From positions 1 through 45,721 of the forward strand of contig NZ_JAHCST010000072.1 in NCBI RefSeq assembly GCF_018476525.1: a stretch of DNA of 45,721 bases, given 5' to 3'. A program made the translations under genes and the position numbers. The notes beneath the pieces were generated by a model, which did no database searches, was not told the DNA's origin, and worked only from the letters and a program-made list of their open reading frames with translations. Origin of the DNA: Acrocarpospora catenulata (GTDB lineage Bacteria; Actinomycetota; Actinomycetes; Streptosporangiales; Streptosporangiaceae). Positions 25,308 to 33,143 of the stretch are shown here, piece by piece; the first letter of the stretch is position 1, and each line of letters opens with the position of its first letter.

Positions 25308-25994
25308 ATGGCGAAAGACCCGGCGAACCCAGGCCGCATCAAGCAGATCCGGATGGTCGCGCAGATCATCAAGAAGGCCAATCCCAAGGGGATGCCGATC
25401 GTCTACGGGTCGGTCGTCGGCGTGCTCGTGCTCGCCGTGGTGCTCGGCCTGCTCCTCAACAGCGTGGTGTACGCGGTGATCCTGGGGATCCCGGTGGCCC
25501 TGCTGGTCGGCATGATCGTATTTGGCCAGCTGGCCCAGAAGGCGCAGTTCTCGCTGCTGCACGGCCAGCCCGGCGCCACCTACGCCATCCTCCAGGGCAT
25601 GCGCGGGAACTGGTACGTCGAGGAGAAACCGGTCGCCGTCAACCGGGAACAGGACCTCGTCTTCCGGGTGGTGGGCTTCCCTGGCGTCATCCTCGTCTCC
25701 GAGGGGCCGGGCAACCGGGTGCAGCGCATGCTGGTGGCCGAGAAGAAGCGGGTCCAGCGGGTGGCCATCGACGTGCCCGTCTACGACGTCCAGTGCGGCG
25801 ACGGGGAGGGTCAGGTCCCGATCGCCAAGCTCCAGCGGCACCTGATGAAGCTGCCGCGCAACCTCAAGAAGCCCGCCGTGTCGGAGATCAACAACCGCAT
25901 GCGCGCGCTCACCCCGTCCATCCCGATGCCGAAGGGCCCGATGCCCAAGGGGGCGCGGATGCCCAAGACGCCCAAGGCGCCCAAGGCTCGCTGA
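25308..25994 (+). CDS. DUF4191 actinobacterial membrane protein
   Basis: 228 residues from ATG 25308, with no ribosome site; TATCCT at 25295-25300 suggests a leaderless transcript. Two closely spaced membrane helices (about 32-75) follow a basic cytoplasmic head. Then a conserved soluble part (GQPGATYAILQGMRGNWYVEEKPVA, split here by position about 86-110) and a Lys/Pro tail with repeated PMPKG and PKT/PKA units. The family is conserved in actinobacteria and often near lipA and glnA, as here. Function unknown. Confidence 0.85.
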   Translation: MAKDPANPGRIKQIRMVAQIIKKANPKGMPIVYGSVVGVLVLAVVLGLLLNSVVYAVILGIPVALLVGMIVFGQLAQKAQFSLLHGQPGATYAILQGMRGNWYVEEKPVAVNREQDLVFRVVGFPGVILVSEGPGNRVQRMLVAEKKRVQRVAIDVPVYDVQCGDGEGQVPIAKLQRHLMKLPRNLKKPAVSEINNRMRALTPSIPMPKGPMPKGARMPKTPKAPKAR

Positions 25995-25997
25995 GGC

Positions 25998-26777
25998 GTG
26001 TACCGGACCGAGGTCTCCCGAACCGAGACCGCCAGGGCCAACCGCGGCTGGTGGGACGGCGCCGCCGACGAGTACCAGGCCGAGCACGGCGCGTTCCTCC
26101 GTGACGACGGCTTCGTCTGGGGCCCCGAGGGGCTGGACGAGGCCGACGCCCGGCTGCTCGGCGAGGTCCGGGGGCGGCGGGTGCTGGAGGTGGGCGGCGG
26201 GGCCGGGCAGTGCGGGCGGTGGCTGACCGGGCAGGGCGCCCAGGTGGTGTCGGTGGATCTGTCCTTCCGGCAGTTGCAGCACGCCCGGCGGATCGATCAG
26301 GATTCCGCGGCTCCGCTGCCGCTGATACAGGCGGATGCCGAATATTTGCCGTTTTTGGCGGAAACTTTTGATCTGGCGTGTTCGGCGTACGGGGCGCTGC
26401 CGTTCGTCGCCGACGCGGGCGCCGTGCTGGGCGAGGTCGCGCGGGTGCTGCGGCCGGGCGGGCGCTTCGTCTTCTCGGTCAGCCATCCGGTGCGGTGGGC
26501 GTTTCCCGATGATCCGGGGCCGGCGGGGCTGACCGCCGACCGTTCCTACTTCGACCGCAGGCCGTACGTGGAGATGACGGGCGGGCAGGTGTCGTACGTG
26601 GAGCACCACCGCACGCTCGGGGACTGGGTCGGGCTGATCGTCGCGGCCGGGCTGCGGCTCACCGCGCTGACCGAGCCGGAGTGGCCGGCGGGCCACGACG
26701 GGATCTGGGGCGGCTGGAGCCCGCTGCGCGGCCGCCATCTGCCGGGCACGGCCGTCTTCTCCTGCGTCAGAGCCTGA
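25998..26777 (+). CDS. Class I SAM-dependent methyltransferase
   Basis: 259 residues from GTG 25998, three bases after the DUF4191 stop, so probably cotranscribed. VLEVGGGAGQCGRWL is the SAM-binding motif I, VVSVDLS ends strand 2, and VARVLRPGGRFVFSVSHPVR matches the later motifs of the Methyltransf_11 group. Substrate unknown. The last 11 bases overlap the convergent RDD gene. Confidence 0.88.
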   Translation: MYRTEVSRTETARANRGWWDGAADEYQAEHGAFLRDDGFVWGPEGLDEADARLLGEVRGRRVLEVGGGAGQCGRWLTGQGAQVVSVDLSFRQLQHARRIDQDSAAPLPLIQADAEYLPFLAETFDLACSAYGALPFVADAGAVLGEVARVLRPGGRFVFSVSHPVRWAFPDDPGPAGLTADRSYFDRRPYVEMTGGQVSYVEHHRTLGDWVGLIVAAGLRLTALTEPEWPAGHDGIWGGWSPLRGRHLPGTAVFSCVRA

Positions 26778-27240
26778 CCGCGACCGTCCCGGCCGCGCGG
26801 TCGTGCAGGCCCCGCTGGTCCCGGTCCCAGATCAGCGCCGGTACGGCCAGGCAGAGCAGGAACGTGCGGATCAGCACGGAGATCAGGGGCGGCTGCCGCC
26901 CGTCCAGCATGGCGATCCGGAAGCCGAACAGGCGCATGCCCAGGGTCGAGCCGAGCGTGCCGACCAGCAGCAGGTAGGCGCCGGCGAAGACCGCCAGGCC
27001 GACCCAGGACGCGTCCTGCGCGCTGACCCGGAACAGGCCCTGGGCGATCGCCCAAGTGCAGATCAGCCAGTCCACCACCAGCGCCCCGATACGGCGGCCG
27101 AACCGGGCCACCGAGCCGGCGCCCTCCTGCGGCAACCCCAGCCGCTGCCCGGGATAGCCCAGGTCAACTCCCGCGTACCGGGCTGCGTCCCGGGCCCCGC
27201 CAAGCCAGGTCTGCGTCCAACGTGGTTGCCGATCGTTCAT
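26767..27240 (-). CDS. RDD-family membrane protein
   Basis: 157 residues from ATG 27240. The domain starts [16 protein letters not shown], with the Arg and Asp that name the family, and continues with [16 protein letters not shown], three membrane helices, and [18 protein letters not shown], where [11 protein letters not shown] is the C-terminal hallmark. The N-terminal 45 residues are soluble and Gly/Arg-rich. RDD genes often sit next to glnA in actinobacteria, as here. Its role is unknown. Confidence 0.88.
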   Translation of the reverse strand: MNDRQPRWTQTWLGGARDAARYAGVDLGYPGQRLGLPQEGAGSVARFGRRIGALVVDWLICTWAIAQGLFRVSAQDASWVGLAVFAGAYLLLVGTLGSTLGMRLFGFRIAMLDGRQPPLISVLIRTFLLCLAVPALIWDRDQRGLHDRAAGTVAVRL

Positions 27241-27369
27241 ACACTCAACGGTATCGGGAGCGGGCTCCGCCCTCTCCGGCGGGGAAAGTTCCGGTCAAAG
27301 TGTGCCGGAGGAACATCCGCGTGGATGGTGTCACTTCCCCGTCACGGTTAGCGTTGGACCGCTGTTCCC

Positions 27370-27407
27370 TTAACACGTGCGAAACAAACGAGACATGGCG
27401 CGGAAAC
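27370..27407 (+). promoter_or_regulatory. GlnR box upstream of glnA
   Basis: Four blocks, TTAAC (27370-27374), GAAAC (27381-27385), GACAT (27392-27396) and GAAAC (27403-27407), are each separated by exactly six bases. This is the a1-b1-a2-b2 layout of actinobacterial GlnR sites (gTnAC-n6-GaAAC repeated every 22 bases). The box lies 54 bases before the glnA start, with AT-rich TCCTATTTT shortly after it as a possible -10 region. Confidence 0.75.
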
Positions 27408-27461
27408 GCCCAAGTCCTATTTTCAGTCTGCCAAGCCCATGCCCCTGGGAGGTTCGAGAGA

Positions 27462-28886
27462 GTGTTTAACTCCGCCGACGACGTCCTGAATTTCATCCGG
27501 GACGAAGGGGTGCAGTTCGTCGACGTCAGGTTCACCGACCTGCCGGGCACGACGCACCACTTCACCTTTCCCGTCGAAAACTTCGGCCCGAACGTCTTCT
27601 CCGACGGCCTCATGTTCGACGGCTCGTCCATCCGCGGTTTCCAGGCCATCCACGAGTCGGACATGCTGCTGCTGCCCGACCCGACCACGGCCGTCATCGA
27701 CCCGTTCCGCAAGCACAAGACGCTGAACATCAACTTCTTCGTGCACGACCCGCTCACCGGCGAGGCCTACAGCCGCGACCCGCGTAACGTCGCGCGCAAG
27801 GCGGAGGAGTACCTCAAGGGCACCGGGATCGCGGACACGGTGTACTTCGGCCCCGAGGCCGAGTTCTACATCTTCGACGACGTGCGGTTCCAGACCAACC
27901 AGCACTCCAGCTTCTACTACATCGACTCGATCGAGGGCGCCTGGAACACCGGCACCGCGACCGAGGGGGGCAACCTCGGTTACAAGCCGCGGTACAAGGG
28001 CGGCTACTTCCCGGTCCCGCCGATGGACCACTTCACCGACCTGCGCTCGGAGATGGTCCGGCGGCTCATCGACGCCGGCATCGAGACCGAGATGCAGCAC
28101 CACGAGGTGGGCACCGCCGGCCAGGCCGAGATCGACTTCAGGTTCGGCACGCTGCTGCAGACCGCCGACAAGCTGATGCTCTACAAGTACATCATCAAGA
28201 GCACGGCCCTGGAGTTCGGCCACACGGTCACCTTCATGCCCAAGCCGATCTTCGGTGACAACGGCTCGGGCATGCACTGCCACCAGTCGCTCTGGAAGGA
28301 CGGCGAGCCGCTCTTCTACGACGAGGTCGGCTACGCGGGCCTGTCCGACATCGCCCGCTACTACATCGGCGGCCTGCTCAAGCACGCGCCGTCGCTGCTG
28401 GCCTTCACCAACCCGACGGTGAACTCCTACCACCGCCTGGTGCCCGGGTACGAGGCGCCGGTCAACCTGGTCTACTCGCAGCGGAACCGGTCGGCCTGCG
28501 TGCGCATCCCGATCACCGGCTCCAACCCGAAGGCCAAGCGCCTGGAGTTCCGGGTTCCGGACCCGTCCTGCAACCCGTACTTCGCCTTCGCGGCGCAGCT
28601 GATGGCGGGTCTGGACGGCATCCGCAACAAGATCGAGCCGCCGGAGCCGGTCGACAAGGACCTCTACGAGCTGCCGCCCGAGGAGGCCCGCCAGGTGCCG
28701 CAGGTGCCCGGCTCGCTGAGCGCGGTCCTGGACGCGCTGGAGGCCGACCACGACTACCTGCTCGAAGGCGGCGTCTTCACGCCGGACCTCATCGAGACGT
28801 GGATCGACTACAAGCGCACCAACGAGATCGACCCGATCCGGCTGCGCCCGCACCCGCACGAGTTCGAGCTCTACTACGACGTGTAA
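27462..28886 (+). CDS. glnA: Type I glutamine synthetase
   Basis: 474 residues from GTG 27462, with GGGAGG at 27447-27452. [10 protein letters not shown] is the N-terminal signature, [16 protein letters not shown] the ATP/glutamate-site motif, and Tyr402 in [10 protein letters not shown] is the adenylylation site of the GSI-beta class. It makes glutamine from glutamate, ammonia and ATP as a dodecamer and is the main nitrogen-assimilation enzyme. The upstream GlnR box implies activation under nitrogen limitation, and glnE 4 kb away encodes the enzyme that would adenylylate Tyr402. Confidence 0.97.
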   Translation: MFNSADDVLNFIRDEGVQFVDVRFTDLPGTTHHFTFPVENFGPNVFSDGLMFDGSSIRGFQAIHESDMLLLPDPTTAVIDPFRKHKTLNINFFVHDPLTGEAYSRDPRNVARKAEEYLKGTGIADTVYFGPEAEFYIFDDVRFQTNQHSSFYYIDSIEGAWNTGTATEGGNLGYKPRYKGGYFPVPPMDHFTDLRSEMVRRLIDAGIETEMQHHEVGTAGQAEIDFRFGTLLQTADKLMLYKYIIKSTALEFGHTVTFMPKPIFGDNGSGMHCHQSLWKDGEPLFYDEVGYAGLSDIARYYIGGLLKHAPSLLAFTNPTVNSYHRLVPGYEAPVNLVYSQRNRSACVRIPITGSNPKAKRLEFRVPDPSCNPYFAFAAQLMAGLDGIRNKIEPPEPVDKDLYELPPEEARQVPQVPGSLSAVLDALEADHDYLLEGGVFTPDLIETWIDYKRTNEIDPIRLRPHPHEFELYYDV

Positions 28887-29209
28887 CAGCGGGGTTTTCC
28901 GGCCTCGGCGATCTTCTCGTAGATGGGCGCTGACCTGGGGAAACCTTGTGGTTGGTTGTCGTTGTTTGTAGTTGCTGCGCAACGTCAACCGGAACAAGAC
29001 CGGAACAGAACGGCCCGGCATCAAGACCGATGCCGGGCCGTTCTGCGCTGGTGGCGCCGCTGACAGCGCTTCCGCGATCGTCAGCTCACTGCCTGCCGAG
29101 CCAGTCGCCGCGCTCTGACGCCTCGGCACACGGTCTCGCACACGGGATGTCCCTACGGTCATGAGGCCCCGGCGAATGCCGGGTCTCATGCGCATCCAGA
29201 GGAACACCT
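28887..29209. other. Non-coding gap after glnA
   Basis: About 320 bases without a gene. It holds a G/T-rich stretch (28946-28980), a near-tandem ACCGGAACA pair (28988-29007), a strong terminator at 29006-29045, and an imperfect hairpin at 29161-29189 (ATGAG...CCCGGC paired with GCCGGG...CTCAT) in the leader of the next gene. No RNA gene recognised. Confidence 0.6.
29006..29045 (+). terminator. Terminator downstream of glnA
   Basis: CAGAACGGCCCGGCATC and its exact complement form a 17-bp stem with loop AAGACC, about 120 bases after the glnA stop. There is no U-tract after it. Confidence 0.75.
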
Positions 29210-30211
29210 GTGAGAAAATCCATCGTCCTGGTGGCCGCGCTGCTCGGCTCCCTGCTGACCATGACCCCGGCGCACGCCGTGGTCCCGCCGCCGAGCGACC
29301 CCCTGACGGCCAACACCGCGTCCGCCCAGCAGGTCGCGCTCTACTGGCTCCGCAGCAACGGCGCCATGATGCTGCAGGCCACCCCTTACGCCTTCCGCTC
29401 CACGGTCAACGGCGCCCGCCTCGCCGACAACCCGAGCACCCAGCCCGCCGGGAACCAACTCTCCGGCATGGGCCGGGTGTTCTTCATCGGCGCCGACAAC
29501 CTGCCCCACTGGTGCACCGGCACCGCCGTCCAGAGCCAGTACCACAACGCCGTGCTCACGGCCGCCCACTGCCTGTACGACGCCGAGACCTCCGCCCTCC
29601 TCCTGCGGAACTGGGCCTTCGTCCCCGGCTACAGCGACGGTTCGGCGCCGAGCGGGTTGTACGTCGGCAAGTACGCCACCACCGTGGGCAATTTCCGTAC
29701 CCTGCCGGACATCCGCTTCGACTACGCGTTCGCCAACGTCTACAACGGTGTGACCCAGGTACTGCCCGGCAAGCTCGTCGACCGGGGCCGTCTGGGCGCC
29801 AACATGCCGACCAGCGGGCTCGTGCTGGACCAGGGGTCCTACAAGACGGTCCGGATCTTCGGCTATCCGGCCGGCCCGCACCCCGACGGGAGCACCCCTT
29901 ACGACGGCAAGACCCTCCAGGTCTCCATGGCCACCGAGGTCGGCTTCCACCGGATCGGCGCCGGCGGAATCGAGCTGCTGGGCGCCGACTCCCCGTTCAC
30001 GGCACTGGGCTCGCCCGGCTCGCCGTGGGTGGAGGGTTATGACCCCGCCACGCGGACCGGCAGCGTGGCCGGCCTGACCTCGGCCGTCTCCAACACCGAC
30101 GGCGACGGCCGCTACGACACCGCCGTGAGCCCCTTCTTCGACGGGACGACATGGGAGGTGTTCGAGAAGGCTTCAAACAACTGGAGCGGCACTATCGCCA
30201 ACTGGCCGTAA
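29210..30211 (+). CDS. Secreted trypsin-like protein with altered catalytic serine motif
   Basis: 333 residues from GTG 29210 with AGAGG seven bases before it. A signal peptide ends at TPAHA. The chymotrypsin-like fold is indicated by WCTGTAV and VLTAAHC (His120) and FDYAFANV (Asp171). Where the nucleophile motif GxSGxP is expected before PWV, the sequence is G267-S-P-G-S-P-W: Pro269 occupies the catalytic Ser position. It is therefore likely inactive as a peptidase, or the alignment must shift in a way I cannot see. It may bind rather than cut. No partner gene is evident. Confidence 0.72.
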   Translation: MRKSIVLVAALLGSLLTMTPAHAVVPPPSDPLTANTASAQQVALYWLRSNGAMMLQATPYAFRSTVNGARLADNPSTQPAGNQLSGMGRVFFIGADNLPHWCTGTAVQSQYHNAVLTAAHCLYDAETSALLLRNWAFVPGYSDGSAPSGLYVGKYATTVGNFRTLPDIRFDYAFANVYNGVTQVLPGKLVDRGRLGANMPTSGLVLDQGSYKTVRIFGYPAGPHPDGSTPYDGKTLQVSMATEVGFHRIGAGGIELLGADSPFTALGSPGSPWVEGYDPATRTGSVAGLTSAVSNTDGDGRYDTAVSPFFDGTTWEVFEKASNNWSGTIANWP

Positions 30212-30265
30212 CGCGCGATCAAGGAATCGCCAGGTCAATGAGCCCGATAGATCACGTCTTTGTGG

Positions 30266-30292
30266 CCGCCGTCCCCGATTCGGGGGCGGCGG
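30266..30292. terminator. Terminator between convergent genes
   Basis: CCGCCGTCCCC and GGGGGCGGCGG form an 11-bp stem (one T-G pair) with loop GATTC, followed by TTTCAC. It lies between the plus-strand protease-like gene and the minus-strand DinB-fold gene and could serve both. Confidence 0.65.
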
Positions 30293-30294
30293 TT

Positions 30295-31182
30295 TCACAT
30301 TTCTGGAATTGCCGGGGTTTTGGGGTAGGAATTCTCCGGCAGGTGGACGATTCTCAGGAATTCCGGGAGGAGCCAGAGGCGGGGGCCGCGGGCGGTGATC
30401 TTGCCGGTGAGGGCGGCGCGGAGTTTGCTGATTCGGCCGAAGAGCATCAGGTTGAGGGTGGGCGGGTCGAAGGAGAGGCGCACGTCGGCGCCCTGGCCGG
30501 TGTCCTCCAGGGTGACCCTGCGGTCGCGGAGGACGAAGGTGACCGGGGTGGTGTGCCTGGAGTGGAACTCGACCGCGATGCGACGGCCGGGGCGTTGCGG
30601 GCCCAGCAGCCCGCCCTGCTGCCGGCGGATCAGGCCGACCAGGAACAGCTCGAAGAAGAGCGCCGCGTCCGGGGCCGGAAGCTGCCAGCGGGCCTTGACG
30701 GCGCGGGCGATGTCCCAGCCGTGGATGAGCAGCTCGTTGACCAGATGGGCGAGCACTCCCGCGACGGGGACCTGCGAGCCGCCCAGCCACGGGATCGGGG
30801 AGGCGGGATCGGCCTGCTCGGTGACCTCCAGGATGCAGTCGACGTCGTCGGCCAGCATCTTGGTGAGCACCCGGGGGTCCCGCTCGGTGAACTGGCGGAG
30901 CATCAGCTCGTTCATCTCCGCGACGGTGTCCACGGTGGCGTTGTCGATCTGGCTCTCGGCCCTGGGGAACGGGTGGGGCACCTGGCCCGGTTGCAGGAGG
31001 GCGGTGTAGAGCGTGGCGATCGAGCGTACGTGGGCGACGGTGTCGGCGACGGTCCACTCCCGGGTGGCCGGCCGCCGGTCGGCGTCGGGCACCGAGGTGA
31101 CGAGGTCGAGGAACCGGGCGGAGGTTCTCCGCAACGCGTCCCGGCTCTGCTGCCACTGGCCGACCGTGATCGTCCCCACCAC
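30295..31182 (-). CDS. Maleylpyruvate isomerase-family mycothiol-dependent enzyme with SCP2-like C-terminus
   Basis: 295 residues from GTG 31182; GGAGGT lies five bases before it, and the next codon (GTG 31179) is nearly as good. An upstream ATG at 31224 has no ribosome site. The N-terminal half is a DinB-like helical bundle (SRDALRRTSARFLDLV, WTVADTVAHV with a metal-type His, NELLIHGWDIARA). The C-terminal half resembles the SCP2 sterol-carrier fold (LTLEDTG, LNLMLFGRIS, LTGKITARG). Such proteins use mycothiol in detoxification or isomerisation; the substrate here is unknown. Confidence 0.78.
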   Translation of the reverse strand: MVGTITVGQWQQSRDALRRTSARFLDLVTSVPDADRRPATREWTVADTVAHVRSIATLYTALLQPGQVPHPFPRAESQIDNATVDTVAEMNELMLRQFTERDPRVLTKMLADDVDCILEVTEQADPASPIPWLGGSQVPVAGVLAHLVNELLIHGWDIARAVKARWQLPAPDAALFFELFLVGLIRRQQGGLLGPQRPGRRIAVEFHSRHTTPVTFVLRDRRVTLEDTGQGADVRLSFDPPTLNLMLFGRISKLRAALTGKITARGPRLWLLPEFLRIVHLPENSYPKTPAIPEM

Positions 31183-31310
31183 GACGCACCTCCAGAAGTC
31201 CGCCTGACTGCTGAATGTTAACAATCTTCACTTAAGGCGGCATTACTGGAAAGTGCGGTTGAACAGGAGCAACAGCTCAGCGGTGAAGGTTTCAGAAACT
31301 TCTTGCAGGG

Positions 31311-33014
31311 CTATTTGGTGGCGGAGGTGGAGGTACGGGAGCGCAGGCCGGTTATGCGGCGGAACATGTCCCACCAGAAGGGGGCGCCGAAGAGGAGGGC
31401 CACCAGGGTGAGGAGGAAGCCCGGCCAGTGGCTGGGAGACCTCAGGCGATCCCACCAGTCACCGCCGGTCCAGGCCCAGGAGGGGCTGCCGGAGGCGGGG
31501 ATGGTGGCGCTCACGGGGGCGTGACTGAAGATCTTGACGAAAGCGGGGGTGCTGAGGACCTCGGTCACGCAGGCATAGGTGTCCTGCTCGGGCGCGCACT
31601 GCTCCTTGAGGGGAGCCAGCGCCTGTTCCCCCTGATCCGCGAAGGCCGCGACCGCGCTGCGATAGGCGTTGTCGTTCAGCAGCGTCTTGCCGTACTCGAG
31701 GGCGTCCATGCTGAACAGCAGGGTGACGACCAGGCTGAGAATCCCCACCGCCCACCGGACGTACCGCCGGTAGAGCAACGTCAGCCGGGTCATCTCCCCG
31801 TCGAACCACGCCTCCATTCCCCTGCGGAACGCCTCCATGTCAACGGACGCGAGCCCCTGAGCACCCACGGCCACTGGGGCTTCTCCCTGGGCGGGTGCGG
31901 CGGGCTGAGCGGGGGCCGCCTGCGGCTGCGGCGGCAGGGTCCCGGCGTCCGGAAGGCTCGCTGGGGCTTCGGGTAGCGAGCCGCCGGACTTCTCCCAGAC
32001 GGCGGCCATTGGCCGATACAGCGGGCTCTTGAGTGTCTGCAGGTCGCGGAGGAGCGGTTCCACCCCGCCGCGCTCGGTCGCGATCTCCAGCAGAGCCACC
32101 GAGAACCGCGACGGAGGGATCTCCGAGATGGTCGTCTTGCCCAGCTTGGACTCGTCGATCTCCTGAAGCCGTTCATGCAGCAGATCGGTGAGCGATTTTC
32201 CGTGGTCCCCGGAGTCCGCCTGCTCGGCCCCATGCGCCGGATCACTGATCGGCGCTTCTCCCCCGGCCAGCTCCCCCGCGGTGGGCTCGGACACTTCCGA
32301 GACGACCGTTCCGGACCCGCTTTCCGCGGCCTTCGCAGAGCCGGTCCCCGCTCTGGCGAATCCGACATCTGCCGGATCAACCCCCGCGGGCAACTGCTCC
32401 GGCACGAACACCGGCCGCTCATCGGTCGAGTCCGCCTCCCCGGTAGCCGAATCAGCGCTCTCCGGACTGCTCTCAGCGCCCGTCTCCCCGGTAGCCGTGC
32501 CTTCGGCGGGTGCGCCGATCGGTTCCGCTAGGGGGATGTTGGCGGGAAGTACGGAGTCGACCGGCTGGCCCGAAGCCACGGCCGTCTTGACCTCGGCGGC
32601 GATGACGGAATCGGGCGCCGCCGCAAGGGGCGGGCTGGTGACCGGCGCCGGATGCGGGCTGAACGCGGGACGTGGATCCTTGCCGAAGGGCAGCTTGGCG
32701 AAGACGCCCAGGAGGGTCGCGGGCAACCGGGAGCGCACGTTCTTGGGCGGCGGCAGCAGATCCGCCAGCGCACTGCGCAACCGGCGCCCCAGCCGCGACA
32801 CCCCCTTCAACCTGGTGTCCAGCCACCCCAGCACGGCGGGCACCTTGTCGATGACCTCACCGCCGTCGAGGGTGTCCCGCAGGTACGCCCAAAGGAATTT
32901 GCTGCGAATGCCCAGCAACCGGACCAGGCCCTCGTTGAGCCCGCTGACCAGAAGCGACAGCAGCAGAAAAGCCAGCACAAGACCTATGGCAAGGTCGACA
33001 TAATACGAGACCAC
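31311..33014 (-). CDS. Large three-helix membrane protein with acidic Pro/Ala linker
   Basis: 567 residues from GTG 33014; GTG 33023 and GTG 33077 are in frame and would add up to 21 residues, and no ribosome site decides. A membrane helix opens the protein (YYVDLAIGLVLAFLLLSLLV) followed by GLNEG. A soluble part contains a long low-complexity Glu/Ala/Pro/Ser segment (about 130-270), then a helix (WAVGILSLVVTLLFSMDA) and a C-terminal helix reading FLLTLVALLFGAPFWWDMF. GAPFWxD near the end recurs in bacterial membrane proteins of unknown function. It follows glnE on the same strand after a 130-base gap. Confidence 0.72.
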   Translation of the reverse strand: MVSYYVDLAIGLVLAFLLLSLLVSGLNEGLVRLLGIRSKFLWAYLRDTLDGGEVIDKVPAVLGWLDTRLKGVSRLGRRLRSALADLLPPPKNVRSRLPATLLGVFAKLPFGKDPRPAFSPHPAPVTSPPLAAAPDSVIAAEVKTAVASGQPVDSVLPANIPLAEPIGAPAEGTATGETGAESSPESADSATGEADSTDERPVFVPEQLPAGVDPADVGFARAGTGSAKAAESGSGTVVSEVSEPTAGELAGGEAPISDPAHGAEQADSGDHGKSLTDLLHERLQEIDESKLGKTTISEIPPSRFSVALLEIATERGGVEPLLRDLQTLKSPLYRPMAAVWEKSGGSLPEAPASLPDAGTLPPQPQAAPAQPAAPAQGEAPVAVGAQGLASVDMEAFRRGMEAWFDGEMTRLTLLYRRYVRWAVGILSLVVTLLFSMDALEYGKTLLNDNAYRSAVAAFADQGEQALAPLKEQCAPEQDTYACVTEVLSTPAFVKIFSHAPVSATIPASGSPSWAWTGGDWWDRLRSPSHWPGFLLTLVALLFGAPFWWDMFRRITGLRSRTSTSATK

Positions 33015-33143
33015 AGAGATCACCCGGGTCGTTGATACACCGTCCCCGTAGCCGGCGCAACGAATTCGACAATTCACGCACTCATAAATCGCTCGAACTA
33101 CTTAGAACGGTGTAAATCCCCACACCGCACATGAGCCAAGTGG

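Noticed and set aside
28946-29007. Phage-type attachment site after glnA
   Set aside because: The G/T-rich stretch and ACCGGAACA repeats are unusual, but no integrase, tRNA or flanking duplication is present.
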